Assembly: GCA_900471815.1 (NCBI GenBank) | Contig: UICE01000005.1 | Span: 147,405-211,404, forward strand | Length of the DNA: 64,000 nucleotides | Source: Hyphomicrobiales bacterium | GTDB lineage: Bacteria; Pseudomonadota; Alphaproteobacteria; Rhizobiales; Rhizobiaceae | Direction of reading: 5' to 3' | Part shown: piece after piece, positions 34,769-43,584 of the stretch | Layout: every line of letters starts with the position of its first letter | Numbering within the stretch: position 1 is the stretch's first letter | Notes under the pieces: generated by a model | Databases searched by the model: none | Seen by the model: only the letters and a program-made list of their open reading frames with translations | What the model was told of the DNA's origin: nothing | Translations under genes and position numbers: made by a program

Positions 34769-36294
34769 TACACACTCGCATTGCCGGTTGCCGCACGAAC
34801 CAGTGTTTCGGCGCTCAAACTGTCACGCTCAAAGATACCTGCTGAAAGACCTTCACGCATAACAAGCACCCTGTCTGACATGCCCATTATTTCCGGCAGT
34901 TCCGAGGAAACCATGATGATGCTGAGGCCTTCGCCAGCAAGCTCACTGATAAAGGCGTGAACTGCAGCTTTTGATCCGATATCAATGCCTTTCGTCGGCT
35001 CATCAAGAATCAGGATTTTGGGTTGCGTCGCCAGCCATTTGCCAATGACGACCTTCTGCTGGTTGCCCCCTGACAATGTTCCCACCGGCACGGAAAGCGC
35101 TGCAGCGCGCAGATCGAAACGCTCTGCATATTTGCGCGCAAGAGCAAATTCTTCTGCCGCATTCAGGAAGCCGGAACGCGATGTGCGTGCCAGCGAGGGT
35201 AGGGAGACATTTTGATAGATTGGCAATTGCAGCACCGCCCCATGCCGCCCCCGCTCTTCTGGGACATATACAATTCCGGCATTGATCGCTTCGCCGGGGC
35301 TACGAACGGTAATTTCCTTCCCGTCCAATTTCAGTTTCCCGCTGGAGGGCTGGGTGATACCGAAAAATGACTGGCAGATTTCCGAACGCCCTGCACCGAC
35401 AAGACCATAGATGCCAAATATCTCACCTTTTCTCAGCTCGAACGATATGTCGCGAAATTCTGTGGGATGCGTATAGTTCTCAACGGCGAATACGGTTGTT
35501 CCCAAGGCAATATCTACCTTGGGAAACGCATGTTCGACGGATCGTCCCACCATCAGCTTTACGATTTCATTTTGCTCGACACCGGCAAGCTCTCCGCTGC
35601 CCACGGCCTTGCCATCACGAAACACCGCATAGTGATCAGCGATCTCATAGACTTCATCAAACTTGTGGCTGATGAAAAGAATGGCTTTGCCTTGCGCCTT
35701 CAGCCTTTTGACAATCTGGAAAAGATCATCCACCTCCTTGCGCGACAATGCGGCTGTGGGCTCATCCATGATGACAATACGCGCATCGACCGACAGGGCT
35801 CGGGCAATGGCAACGAGATGACGCTGTGCAATGGACAAATCCTTGAGTCGTATGCGCGGATCAATATTGCTTTCCAGTGAATGCAGCAGGGCGAGTGCCC
35901 GCGCATTAACCGCCTTCCAGTTTACCAGCCCGAGCCGGGACTTCGGTGCATGGCCAATAAAGATATTCTCTGCAACGGACAGCTCATCGAAAAGGACCGT
36001 TTCTTGATGAATAGCTGTTACGCCGACGTCTATCGCATCTTGCGCATTGGCGAATGCAACCGGCGCACCGTCGACATGGATTTCTCCCTCGTCGCAGGAA
36101 TAGATACCGGTGAGGATTTTTACGAGGGTGGACTTTCCGGCGCCATTTTCCCCAATCAATGCCGTCACCTTGCCGGCATAGAGGGCGATATTCACGTCGT
36201 TCAAAGCCTTTACGCCAGGAAACGATTTGGAAATGCCGCGCATTTCCAGAAGCGGCATATCAGGAATTGGCATTGGCGCTGCAGTCTGGTTCAT
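34768..36294 (-). CDS. rhaT: Rhamnose ABC ATPase RhaT (two domains)
   Basis: A 508-residue fused ATPase. N-terminal domain: Walker A GENGAGKST, signature-like DLSIAQRHLVAIARAL, Walker B IVIMDEPTAALS. C-terminal domain: GLVGAGRSE in place of Walker A, LSGGNQQKVVIGKWL, and LILDEPTKGIDIG. Same one-good-site asymmetry as YtfR. This RhaT is the rhizobial ABC ATPase and is unrelated to the E. coli proton-rhamnose symporter of the same name. Separated from rhaS by a hairpin-containing gap of 63 bases. Confidence 0.93.
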   Translation of the reverse strand: MNQTAAPMPIPDMPLLEMRGISKSFPGVKALNDVNIALYAGKVTALIGENGAGKSTLVKILTGIYSCDEGEIHVDGAPVAFANAQDAIDVGVTAIHQETVLFDELSVAENIFIGHAPKSRLGLVNWKAVNARALALLHSLESNIDPRIRLKDLSIAQRHLVAIARALSVDARIVIMDEPTAALSRKEVDDLFQIVKRLKAQGKAILFISHKFDEVYEIADHYAVFRDGKAVGSGELAGVEQNEIVKLMVGRSVEHAFPKVDIALGTTVFAVENYTHPTEFRDISFELRKGEIFGIYGLVGAGRSEICQSFFGITQPSSGKLKLDGKEITVRSPGEAINAGIVYVPEERGRHGAVLQLPIYQNVSLPSLARTSRSGFLNAAEEFALARKYAERFDLRAAALSVPVGTLSGGNQQKVVIGKWLATQPKILILDEPTKGIDIGSKAAVHAFISELAGEGLSIIMVSSELPEIMGMSDRVLVMREGLSAGIFERDSLSAETLVRAATGNASV

Positions 36295-36315
36295 TGATTT
36301 TACCGAACAGGAAAC

Positions 36316-36338
36316 GCCCGGCAGATTGCCTGCCGGGC
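36316..36338 (-). promoter_or_regulatory. Intercistronic hairpin after rhaS
   Basis: GCCCGGCAG at 36316-36324 pairs perfectly with CTGCCGGGC at 36330-36338 around a five-base loop, between the rhaS stop (36358) and rhaT start (36294). No T run on the minus strand beyond two bases. Confidence 0.65.
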
Positions 36339-36357
36339 TTGAGAATATTGATCGAGA

Positions 36358-37356
36358 TCAGAATATTTTGGAAAACTGGTCTATATTCTTGGCGTCATAG
36401 ACGAACGGGTCAGCCATGGCGGCTTCACCATTGTCACCGATCTTGATCTTGCCCATGCGGCCAGCTTCGATTTCACTGCCCGGTGCACCGTCGGTTTCCT
36501 CTTTCACAAGGCGATAGGCGATTTGAGTAGCGGAATAGCCGAGGTCGATCGGGTTCCAGATTGCAAACTCCTTGGTCGCGCCAGACTTGATCGCGCCGGC
36601 CATTTCGGACGGAAGACCAAGGCCCGTGACATAGACTTCACCGATCTTCTTGGCATCTGCAACGGCTTGAGACGCCGCAAGAACACCGACGGTCGTTGGC
36701 GCAACGATAACCTTTACATTGGGCTGCGAGGTCAAAAGGCCCTGTGCTTCGCGGTAGCTTTTGTCGGCAAGATCATCACCATAGACCGTTGTTGCCAAAT
36801 TGAGGCCGGGGAAATTCGGAAGTTGCTTCTTCATTTCCTCAATCCAAGTGTTCTGATTGGTCGAGGTTGTCGTGGCGGACAAAATTGCGAAATCGCCTTT
36901 GCCATCCTTGAGGTGATCGGCAGCAAGCTGCAGGCACATCTTGCCGATCAACTCGTTCGACGATGGGTTGAGGTGAACGATACGTCCATCCTTGCCCACT
37001 GCCGAATCCCACGAGATGACCTTGATGCCACGCGCCATTGCTTTTTTGAGGGCTGGAACAACCGCATCAGGATCATTGGCCGAGATGGCGATCGCGTTGA
37101 CGTTCTGGGCGATCAACGAATTGATGACCTCTATCTGCCCTTCCGCCGTCGTCGATGTTGGCCCCGTATAGATGACTTCGACACCGCCCAGTTCCTTGGC
37201 CGCTTCCTGCGCACCCTTGTTGGCAGCTTCAAAGAAGCCGTTGCCGAGAGATTTCGCTACAAGACCGATCTTAATCGTATCGGCCGCCTGAGCATGGGAT
37301 GCGAACATTGCAACGGCCAAAGCCGAGCCCAACGCGATTTTCTTTAGTAATTTCAT
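36358..37356 (-). CDS. rhaS: Rhamnose periplasmic binding protein RhaS
   Basis: A 332-residue binding protein of the ribose type. Signal peptide MKLLKKIALGSALAVAMFAS ending HAQA (24). Mature part begins DTIKIGLVAKSLGNGFFEAA with further family stretches VINSLIAQNVNAIAISANDP and TGLGLPSEMAGAIKSGATKE. In R. leguminosarum this RhaS binds rhamnose (unlike E. coli RhaS, a regulator). I start at 37356 where GGGAGGACAG precedes; the frame to 37515 would run into rhaR. Follows rhaR on the same strand after a 52-base gap. Confidence 0.93.
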   Translation of the reverse strand: MKLLKKIALGSALAVAMFASHAQAADTIKIGLVAKSLGNGFFEAANKGAQEAAKELGGVEVIYTGPTSTTAEGQIEVINSLIAQNVNAIAISANDPDAVVPALKKAMARGIKVISWDSAVGKDGRIVHLNPSSNELIGKMCLQLAADHLKDGKGDFAILSATTTSTNQNTWIEEMKKQLPNFPGLNLATTVYGDDLADKSYREAQGLLTSQPNVKVIVAPTTVGVLAASQAVADAKKIGEVYVTGLGLPSEMAGAIKSGATKEFAIWNPIDLGYSATQIAYRLVKEETDGAPGSEIEAGRMGKIKIGDNGEAAMADPFVYDAKNIDQFSKIF

Positions 37357-37408
37357 TTTCTGTCCTCCCAGAGATTGATTACTGTATTCCTTAAGACCGC
37401 TGCAGCGC

Positions 37409-38215
37409 TTACGCGACCGAAGCGGAATCCCGTCGCTTGTCCTGAACCTTTGCAACAATGAGCTGCACGCCAGCCTCCTCAACCATTCTCCGATCCGCAT
37501 CGGAAAGACCATCATCAGTGATAATCGTCGTTACCCTACCCAGCGGACACAGAATGAGGCTCGATCTGCGCGAAAACTTTGTCGAATCGACCAGCAGAAC
37601 AAGTTCGTCGGCCTGATTGATGAGCTTCTGTTCGCCTTGAATGATCAGTGCGTCGGATTCCATGACGCCAAATGGCCCCACACCCTGGGAGCCCATGAAC
37701 ATGCGCTTGCCGTAAAAATTGCGGGTCACATCATTATCGAATGGCGAAAGAATAATGCTCTGCTCTCGATAAATCGCACCACCGGGAACTGTAACCGAAC
37801 TCTTTGAATTTTTGACAAGATGCTCGGCGATGGCAAAAGAATTGGTCATCACCTGCAAGCGGCGCGACGCAAGGAAATGCACCATCTGAAATGTCGTGGT
37901 ACCACCATTTATAATGATGGCATCACCCTCTTCGCACAGGGCAACAGCCTCACGGGCAATGGCACGTTTTTTGTCGGCATTTTCGGATTCAGAAACGTGA
38001 AAATGCCGCCCGGCAAGCGGGGCCAACTGTGCCGGGTGAACGGCTTCAGCACCACCGCGGACCCTGCGCAGCTTACCTTGCACATGCAGCGCGGCAATGT
38101 CACGGCGGATCGTTGCCTCTGACGCTTCCGTCAGCTCAGCAATGTCCTGAATGGTGATGACCGGTTTTTCCTGAACAGCGCTCAGAATGATGCGGTGACG
38201 CTCACGCTCGTGCAT
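37409..38215 (-). CDS. rhaR: DeoR-family repressor RhaR
   Basis: A 268-residue DeoR regulator. Winged helix at about 5-60: RHRIILSAVQEKPVITIQDI with AELTEASEATIRRDIAALHV; then the DeoR sugar-phosphate sensor fold with INGGTTTFQMVHFLASRRLQ and the late lysine/aspartate region LVDSTKFSRRSS. It is the first gene of the rha transport operon and diverges from rhaDI; operator-like repeats fill the space between. Effector expected: rhamnulose or a rhamnose phosphate. The name follows the rhizobial locus, not E. coli RhaR (AraC family). Confidence 0.92.
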   Translation of the reverse strand: MHERERHRIILSAVQEKPVITIQDIAELTEASEATIRRDIAALHVQGKLRRVRGGAEAVHPAQLAPLAGRHFHVSESENADKKRAIAREAVALCEEGDAIIINGGTTTFQMVHFLASRRLQVMTNSFAIAEHLVKNSKSSVTVPGGAIYREQSIILSPFDNDVTRNFYGKRMFMGSQGVGPFGVMESDALIIQGEQKLINQADELVLLVDSTKFSRRSSLILCPLGRVTTIITDDGLSDADRRMVEEAGVQLIVAKVQDKRRDSASVA

Positions 38216-38251
38216 ATGGATGGCTCCTCCTGCTTTAATCTATTGCGCAAA

Positions 38252-38343
38252 TTCAATCTCAGTGTCAATCAACTTCAATCAAATAGTTTCATATTGCACT
38301 GCACAATGTAAGTTTATGACTGAAATTGATGGTTTGTGATTGA
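38252..38343. promoter_or_regulatory. Operator cluster between rhaR and rhaD
   Basis: TCAATC hexamers at 38253-38258, 38265-38270 and 38275-38280 on the rhaR side are answered by the complement GATTGA at 38338-38343 on the rhaD side; AAATTGAT at 38323-38330 is a weaker match. DeoR proteins commonly bind such spaced repeats and loop. Promoter boxes are not resolved. Confidence 0.5.
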
Positions 38344-38423
38344 CATCAAAGTGCCGTCTGCCGCATAGCTTAGCGAAATTCTGAGGGGGTTTATTGGCCC
38401 CGCATAACTTTTGGGAGGCAATC

Positions 38424-40520
38424 ATGGCAGGCAGCATCCAACTTTTGGATAATCGTTGGGATGATCAAAAAGCAGCTGGTCTCGATGAGCCGGGCAAGTT
38501 GCTCTATCGTTCCAACCTGCTTGGTGCCGATAAGCGCATAACCAATTATGGTGGCGGCAATACTTCCGCAAAGGTAACGCAGACGGACCCGCTTACCGGC
38601 CAGCCTGTGGAAGTATTGTGGGTCAAGGGTTCCGGTGGCGATGTCGGAACCATAAAGCTTGATGGCTTTGCCACTCTTTACATGGAAAAGCTCAACTCCT
38701 TGAAGTCGATATATAAAGGGATTGAGGATGAAGATCGCATGGTGGGATTCCTGCCCCATTGCACCTTCAATCTGAACAGCCGTGCCGCCTCGATCGACAC
38801 CCCCCTCCATGGCTTTGTACCTTTCAGGCACGTCGATCACATGCACCCCGATGCAATTATCGCCATCGCTGCGTCGAAAAACTCCCGTGAACTGACAAGT
38901 CAAATTTTCGGTGACGATATCGGGTGGTTGCCTTGGCGCCGCCCCGGGTTTCAACTTGGCCTTGACCTTGGTGCCTATGTTGCAGCCCATCCAAACTCCA
39001 AGGGTGTCGTGCTGGAAAGTCACGGGCTTTTCACCTGGGCAGATGATGCCAAGGATTGCTATGAATTGACGCTGGAAATCATCAACAAGGCAATCAGTTG
39101 GTTCGACCAACAGACATCTGGCAAGGATGTCTTCGGAGGTGCGGCAACGAAAAACCTGAGCGCATCAGAACGCCGTGCCATCGCAGCAAAGCTGATGCCT
39201 GAAATTCGCGGGAAAATCGGTATTGCCGAACGCAAGCTTGGTCATTTTGATGATCAGCCTGCCGTGTTGGAATTTGTCAATTCGCACGATCTGCAACCAC
39301 TGGCCGCGCTAGGCACAAGTTGCCCCGATCATTTCCTGCGCACAAAGATCCGGCCGCTTGTGCTCGATTTTGACCCGGCACAACCCGATGCGGATGCCAT
39401 AGTCGCCACCCTGGATAGTGCGCTGGAAGCATATCGAGCCGACTATGCCCGATACTATAATGACTGCAAGCATGGCAACTCACCTGCGATGCGTGATCCA
39501 AATCCGGTCATTTTCCTCATTCCCGGTGTTGGCATGCTTTCATTTGCCAAAGACAAGGCCACCGCGCGTATCGCCGGAGAGTTTTATGTTAACGCGATCA
39601 ATGTGATGCGCGGCGCATCATCTGTGTCGGAATATCAGGGGCTGCCTGAACAGGAAGCCTTTGACATTGAATATTGGCTGCTTGAGGAAGCCAAACTTCA
39701 ACGTATGCCGAAGCCGAAATCATTGGCTGGCCGTGTCGCTTTTGTCACCGGCGGGGCCGGTGGTATCGGGCGAGCAACCGCTGAGCGGTTGCTCGGGGAG
39801 GGCGCTTGCGTTGTGCTGGCTGATATAGATGCTGAAGCCTTAAAAGCGACCAGTGAGGACCTCGCCAACCGTTACACAGCTGATGCTGTGCGCAGTGTGC
39901 AGCTGAACGTTACCGATGAAGCTGGCGTCATTGCCGGTTTTGCCGAAGCGTCAGTTGAATTTGGCGGAATAGACATTCTCGTCTCCAATGCTGGCATCGC
40001 GTCATCTGCGCCCATTGAAACCACTGAACTCTCCATGTGGACCCGCAATATCGACATTTTGGCAACGGGCTATTTTCTCGTGTCACGCGAAGCTTTCCGT
40101 CTGTTCCGCCGGCAAAAGATCGGCGGCAATGTTGTGTTTGTCGCTTCCAAGAATGGTCTTGCCGCATCGCCGAATGCCAGCGCCTATTGTGCAGCCAAAG
40201 CTGCCGAGATTCATCTTGCACGTTGCCTGGCGCTGGAGGGAGCGGATGCCGGAATTCGTGTCAATACCGTTAATCCTGACGCAGTTCTGCGAGGTTCAAA
40301 AATCTGGAACGGGGAATGGCGCGAGCAACGCGCAGCTTCGTCGAATTTGCAGGTTGATGAACTGGAGGAGCATTATCGCAAACGCTCAATGTTGAAGCTG
40401 AACGTGTTCCCGGAGGATATTGCCGAAGCTATCTACTTCCTGGCTTCCGACGCGTCGGCCAAATCGACAGGCAACATCATCAATGTCGACGCGGGTAACG
40501 CGCAAAGCTTTACACGTTAG
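38424..40520 (+). CDS. rhaD: Bifunctional rhamnulose-1-phosphate aldolase / L-lactaldehyde dehydrogenase
   Basis: A 698-residue fusion. The first part (about 1-430) is a class II aldolase/adducin domain that splits L-rhamnulose-1-phosphate into dihydroxyacetone phosphate and L-lactaldehyde; HVDHMHPDAI holds the zinc histidines and LESHGLFTWADD the later one. The second part (about 445-698) is a short-chain dehydrogenase with VTGGAGGIGRATAERL for NAD binding, NAGIASS, and YCAAKAA holding the catalytic Tyr and Lys; it should oxidise lactaldehyde to lactate. I start at ATG 38424 with TGGGAGG just before it. Together with rhaI it forms the divergent catabolic operon. Confidence 0.95.
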   Translation: MAGSIQLLDNRWDDQKAAGLDEPGKLLYRSNLLGADKRITNYGGGNTSAKVTQTDPLTGQPVEVLWVKGSGGDVGTIKLDGFATLYMEKLNSLKSIYKGIEDEDRMVGFLPHCTFNLNSRAASIDTPLHGFVPFRHVDHMHPDAIIAIAASKNSRELTSQIFGDDIGWLPWRRPGFQLGLDLGAYVAAHPNSKGVVLESHGLFTWADDAKDCYELTLEIINKAISWFDQQTSGKDVFGGAATKNLSASERRAIAAKLMPEIRGKIGIAERKLGHFDDQPAVLEFVNSHDLQPLAALGTSCPDHFLRTKIRPLVLDFDPAQPDADAIVATLDSALEAYRADYARYYNDCKHGNSPAMRDPNPVIFLIPGVGMLSFAKDKATARIAGEFYVNAINVMRGASSVSEYQGLPEQEAFDIEYWLLEEAKLQRMPKPKSLAGRVAFVTGGAGGIGRATAERLLGEGACVVLADIDAEALKATSEDLANRYTADAVRSVQLNVTDEAGVIAGFAEASVEFGGIDILVSNAGIASSAPIETTELSMWTRNIDILATGYFLVSREAFRLFRRQKIGGNVVFVASKNGLAASPNASAYCAAKAAEIHLARCLALEGADAGIRVNTVNPDAVLRGSKIWNGEWREQRAASSNLQVDELEEHYRKRSMLKLNVFPEDIAEAIYFLASDASAKSTGNIINVDAGNAQSFTR

Positions 40521-40538
40521 CTGTCCGGGGAGAATATT

Positions 40539-41831
40539 ATGGCTGAACTGCAGATTTCAGGCGATCTGATCGCGAGTGAAAACGACAAAGTACGAACTGC
40601 CCAAAAGAGCGACTATGATGCGCTGGGCGCACGTCTTGACCGGCACGGCGTCGACATCGAAACGATTACGAACAAAGTGGCGGCGTTTTTCGTTGCCGTA
40701 CCTTCCTGGGGAGTCGGCACCGGCGGCACGCGCTTTGCGCGCTTTCCAGGACATGGCGAACCACAGGGTATTTTCGATAAGCTTGATGATTGCGCGGTGA
40801 TACAGCAGTTGACCCGGGCTACGCCAAATGTGTCGCTGCATATCCCGTGGGACAAAGCCGATCCAAAGCAATTGAAAGCCCACGCGGACGCGCTCGGTCT
40901 GGGTTTCGACGCAATGAACTCCAACACGTTCTCGGATGCCGCCGATCAGAAGCATTCCTATAAGTATGGTTCACTTAGCCACGTAGATCAGGCTACGCGC
41001 AGTCAAGCCATTGATCACAATATCGAATGTATCGACATTGGCGTTGCGATTGGCTCGAAAGCGCTTACGGTGTGGGTTGGCGACGGTTCCAATTTTCCAG
41101 GTCAAAGCAATTTTGCCAAATCATTTGAGCGGTATCTCGGTTCAATGGCGGAGATATACAAAGCTCTGCCCGATGACTGGCGCATCTTCTCCGAACACAA
41201 AATGTATGAGCCTGCCTTCTATTCAACGGTCGTGCAGGATTGGGGTACGAATTACCTCATTGCTCAAACTTTGGGGCCGAAAGCATTTTGTCTCGTCGAT
41301 CTCGGCCACCATGCCGCCAACACCAATATTGAGATGATTGTTTCCCGGCTTATCCAGTTCAAAAAGCTCGGTGGTTTCCATTTCAACGATTCCAAATATG
41401 GGGATGACGACCTCGATGCGGGATCAATCGATCCCTACCGGTTGTTCCTTGTCTTCAATGAACTTGTTGATGCCGAGGATCGTGGTGTGCCGGATTTCCG
41501 CCCCGCGCACATGATCGACCAATCGCACAATGTCACCGATCCTATCGAAAGCCTGATCTCAAGCGCCAATGAAATTCGCCGCGCTTATGCGCAGGCTTTG
41601 CTGGTGGATCGCAAAGCGCTCGGCGCCTTCCAGGACGAGAACGACGCGCTGATGGCTTCGGACTCTCTGAAGCGGGCTTACCGGACTGACGTTGAGCCCA
41701 TTCTTGCTGAAGCAAGACTGCGGGCGGGTGGTGCGATTGATCCTATCGCTACCTATCGCAAAAGCCAGTACCGGCTGAAAATCGGCAAGGAACGCCCTGC
41801 CAGCCTGGCCGGCGGTGGCGGCATCATCTAA
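40539..41831 (+). CDS. rhaI: L-rhamnose isomerase
   Basis: A 430-residue TIM-barrel sugar isomerase of the rhizobial/Pseudomonas RhaI type. Probable metal ligands are in ISFEHK-like FSEHKMYEP, in VDLGHHAANTN and in FHFNDSKYGDDDL, the last giving the D-x-D pair. It converts L-rhamnose to L-rhamnulose for RhaK. The conserved opening VPSWGVGTGGTRFARFPGHG lies at residues 52-71. It begins 18 bases after rhaD with GGGGAG as a ribosome site, and ends before a strong terminator. Confidence 0.95.
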   Translation: MAELQISGDLIASENDKVRTAQKSDYDALGARLDRHGVDIETITNKVAAFFVAVPSWGVGTGGTRFARFPGHGEPQGIFDKLDDCAVIQQLTRATPNVSLHIPWDKADPKQLKAHADALGLGFDAMNSNTFSDAADQKHSYKYGSLSHVDQATRSQAIDHNIECIDIGVAIGSKALTVWVGDGSNFPGQSNFAKSFERYLGSMAEIYKALPDDWRIFSEHKMYEPAFYSTVVQDWGTNYLIAQTLGPKAFCLVDLGHHAANTNIEMIVSRLIQFKKLGGFHFNDSKYGDDDLDAGSIDPYRLFLVFNELVDAEDRGVPDFRPAHMIDQSHNVTDPIESLISSANEIRRAYAQALLVDRKALGAFQDENDALMASDSLKRAYRTDVEPILAEARLRAGGAIDPIATYRKSQYRLKIGKERPASLAGGGGII

Positions 41832-41848
41832 TCCGTATCATCTATTAG

Positions 41849-41890
41849 AAAAAATAAGGGCAGCGCCTTAAAGCGCTGCCCTTATTTTTT
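41849..41890 (+). terminator. Intrinsic terminator after rhaI
   Basis: An 18-base perfect stem, AAAAAATAAGGGCAGCGC at 41849-41866 and its complement at 41873-41890, with a six-base loop CTTAAA. It ends in six T, so it terminates the rhaDI transcript and insulates the next operon. Confidence 0.95.
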
Positions 41891-41918
41891 GAATTGACAG
41901 CATCCCCAACATTTGTTC

Positions 41919-41960
41919 TTATTCTATTATAAAGAATTCTAATCCATAATAATAGAATAA
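41919..41960. promoter_or_regulatory. Operator of the peptide-type transporter operon
   Basis: TTATTCTATTAT at 41919-41930 and its exact complement ATAATAGAATAA at 41949-41960 form a 12-base perfect dyad with an 18-base spacer, just before the binding-protein start. A 14-base version of the left arm (CTTATTCTATTATA, 41918-41931) recurs with two changes at 48001-48014 in the IclR/PLP-enzyme gap. Inferred IclR binding site. Confidence 0.65.
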
Positions 41961-41973
41961 TAGGGGAATGACC

Positions 41974-43503
41974 ATGAAACCATTAAAGCTAGCATTGCTT
42001 CTCGGTTCCGCATTGATTGCACTGAGCCCATCTGCTTTTGCCCAGACCAAAGGCGGCGTGATCAACGTCGCCACGATCGGCGAACCGCCAACGCTGGATG
42101 CAATGGCATCAACGGCGGATCTGGTCGGCATTGTTTCGCAGCACATCTTCGAAACGCTCTATACGTTTGACAAAAACTGGAACGCCACGCCATTGCTGGC
42201 GGCAAGCCTGCCCGAAGTATCGCCAGACGGCAAAGTCTACACAATTAAGCTGCGCACCGGAGTTAAGTTCCACGACGGAACAGACATGGATGCCACCGAT
42301 GTCGTAGCCTCGTTAAAGCGGTGGACCCAAATCGCGTCCCGCGGAAAACAGGTCGCCTCCTTGATCACGTCAATTGACGTTGTTGATCCGGCCACTGTCA
42401 GAATAACACTCAATGCGCCTCATGCGCCGCTTCTCTCGCTGCTGGCATTCAACAATGCAGCCGCGATCATCCTCCCGAGCGAAAAACAGCAAAGCCCGAT
42501 GACCGAACCTGTTGGTACCGGACCCTACAAGCTTAAAGAGCGCAAAGCTGATCAATATATCCAGCTGTCACGCTTTGATGATTACAAGTCGCCTGAAGGC
42601 GAAGAAACCGGCTATGGCGGCGCGCGTCATCAATATCTCGACGAAATTCGTTTCGTACCCGTTCCAGATGCCAATACGCGCGTCGAAGGTGCCGTCGCTG
42701 GCCAGTTCGATTATGTCGACAGTCTTCCGGTTGAAGCCTATGCCCGATTGAAAGATCAAAAAACGACTGAAGCCGTGCTGCTGAAACCTTTTGGCTGGCC
42801 AGTTTTTGTCATGAATACAAGCGCAGGCATCACCAGAAATCAGGATATCCGCCTGGCTATCCGTGACTCCCTGAGCATGGAAGACATGCTGGCCGCGGCC
42901 TTTGGAAGTACCGATTTCTATTCTCTGGATGCTTCACTTTACCCTGATGGCTACAGCTGGAAAACAGATGCAGGAACGGAAGGCGCCTATAATGTTGCTG
43001 ATCCGGAAAAAGCTGCAGAACTGATGAAAAAGGCCGGATATAACGGTGAACCGATCCGCATTCTTACCAGTCGTCAGTATGAGTTCCATTATAAAATGGC
43101 GCAAGTTGCCGCCGAATATCTGAAAGCTGCGGGCTTTACAGTGGATATGCAGGTTGTCGATTGGGCGACACTGACACAGCGGCGAGCTGACCCGAAGCTC
43201 TGGGATATTTACATCAGCCATAGTCCGTTCTTGCCAGAACCCGCGCTCATTGGTGCTATGTCAACAAGCGCACCAGGCAATTGGGATACGCCTGCGCGTA
43301 AAGTCGCAGTGGATGCATTCAATTCCGAAGTGGACCCGGCAAAACGTGTGGCTCTTTGGGCAGAGGTGCAGAAGGTGATCTATGCCGAAGTACCGATCAT
43401 CAAGATCGGTGATTTCAACGCGCTCTCAGCAAAATCACCGAAGCTGGAAGGCTTCACACCAGCGCCGTGGCCCTATTTCTGGAACGTCTCGCTCAAACAG
43501 TAG
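41974..43503 (+). CDS. Dipeptide-type (SBP_bac_5) ABC substrate-binding protein
   Basis: A 509-residue periplasmic protein of the DppA/OppA family. Signal peptide MKPLKLALLLGSALIALSPS with AFA just before the cleavage (about residue 24). The mature part reads QTKGGVINVATIGEPPTLDA and has FHDGTDMDATDVVASLKRW and EPVGTGPYKLKERK, the family hallmarks. I prefer ATG 41974 because AGGGGA lies seven bases before it; ATG 41968 is too close. First gene of a five-gene operon. Ligands of this family include peptides, opines, nickel and sugars, so the ligand must be judged from the enzymes. Confidence 0.93.
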   Translation: MKPLKLALLLGSALIALSPSAFAQTKGGVINVATIGEPPTLDAMASTADLVGIVSQHIFETLYTFDKNWNATPLLAASLPEVSPDGKVYTIKLRTGVKFHDGTDMDATDVVASLKRWTQIASRGKQVASLITSIDVVDPATVRITLNAPHAPLLSLLAFNNAAAIILPSEKQQSPMTEPVGTGPYKLKERKADQYIQLSRFDDYKSPEGEETGYGGARHQYLDEIRFVPVPDANTRVEGAVAGQFDYVDSLPVEAYARLKDQKTTEAVLLKPFGWPVFVMNTSAGITRNQDIRLAIRDSLSMEDMLAAAFGSTDFYSLDASLYPDGYSWKTDAGTEGAYNVADPEKAAELMKKAGYNGEPIRILTSRQYEFHYKMAQVAAEYLKAAGFTVDMQVVDWATLTQRRADPKLWDIYISHSPFLPEPALIGAMSTSAPGNWDTPARKVAVDAFNSEVDPAKRVALWAEVQKVIYAEVPIIKIGDFNALSAKSPKLEGFTPAPWPYFWNVSLKQ

Positions 43504-43521
43504 GACCTGTAAGACTTCAAT

Positions 43522-43550
43522 GGCAGCGGAACGAACGTCCTTCCGCTGCC
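43522..43550 (+). promoter_or_regulatory. Intercistronic hairpin after the dipeptide-type binding protein
   Basis: GGCAGCGGAA at 43522-43531 pairs perfectly with TTCCGCTGCC at 43541-43550, a 10-base stem with a nine-base loop between the binding-protein gene and the permease gene. No T run follows. Confidence 0.65.
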
Positions 43551-43584
43551 AAACCGGATTTTGTTCCTTCTGACAGGACGCCTG

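Noticed and set aside
41849-41890. Riboswitch or small RNA
   Set aside because: The perfect stem ends with a T run after the rhaI stop and is a plain terminator.
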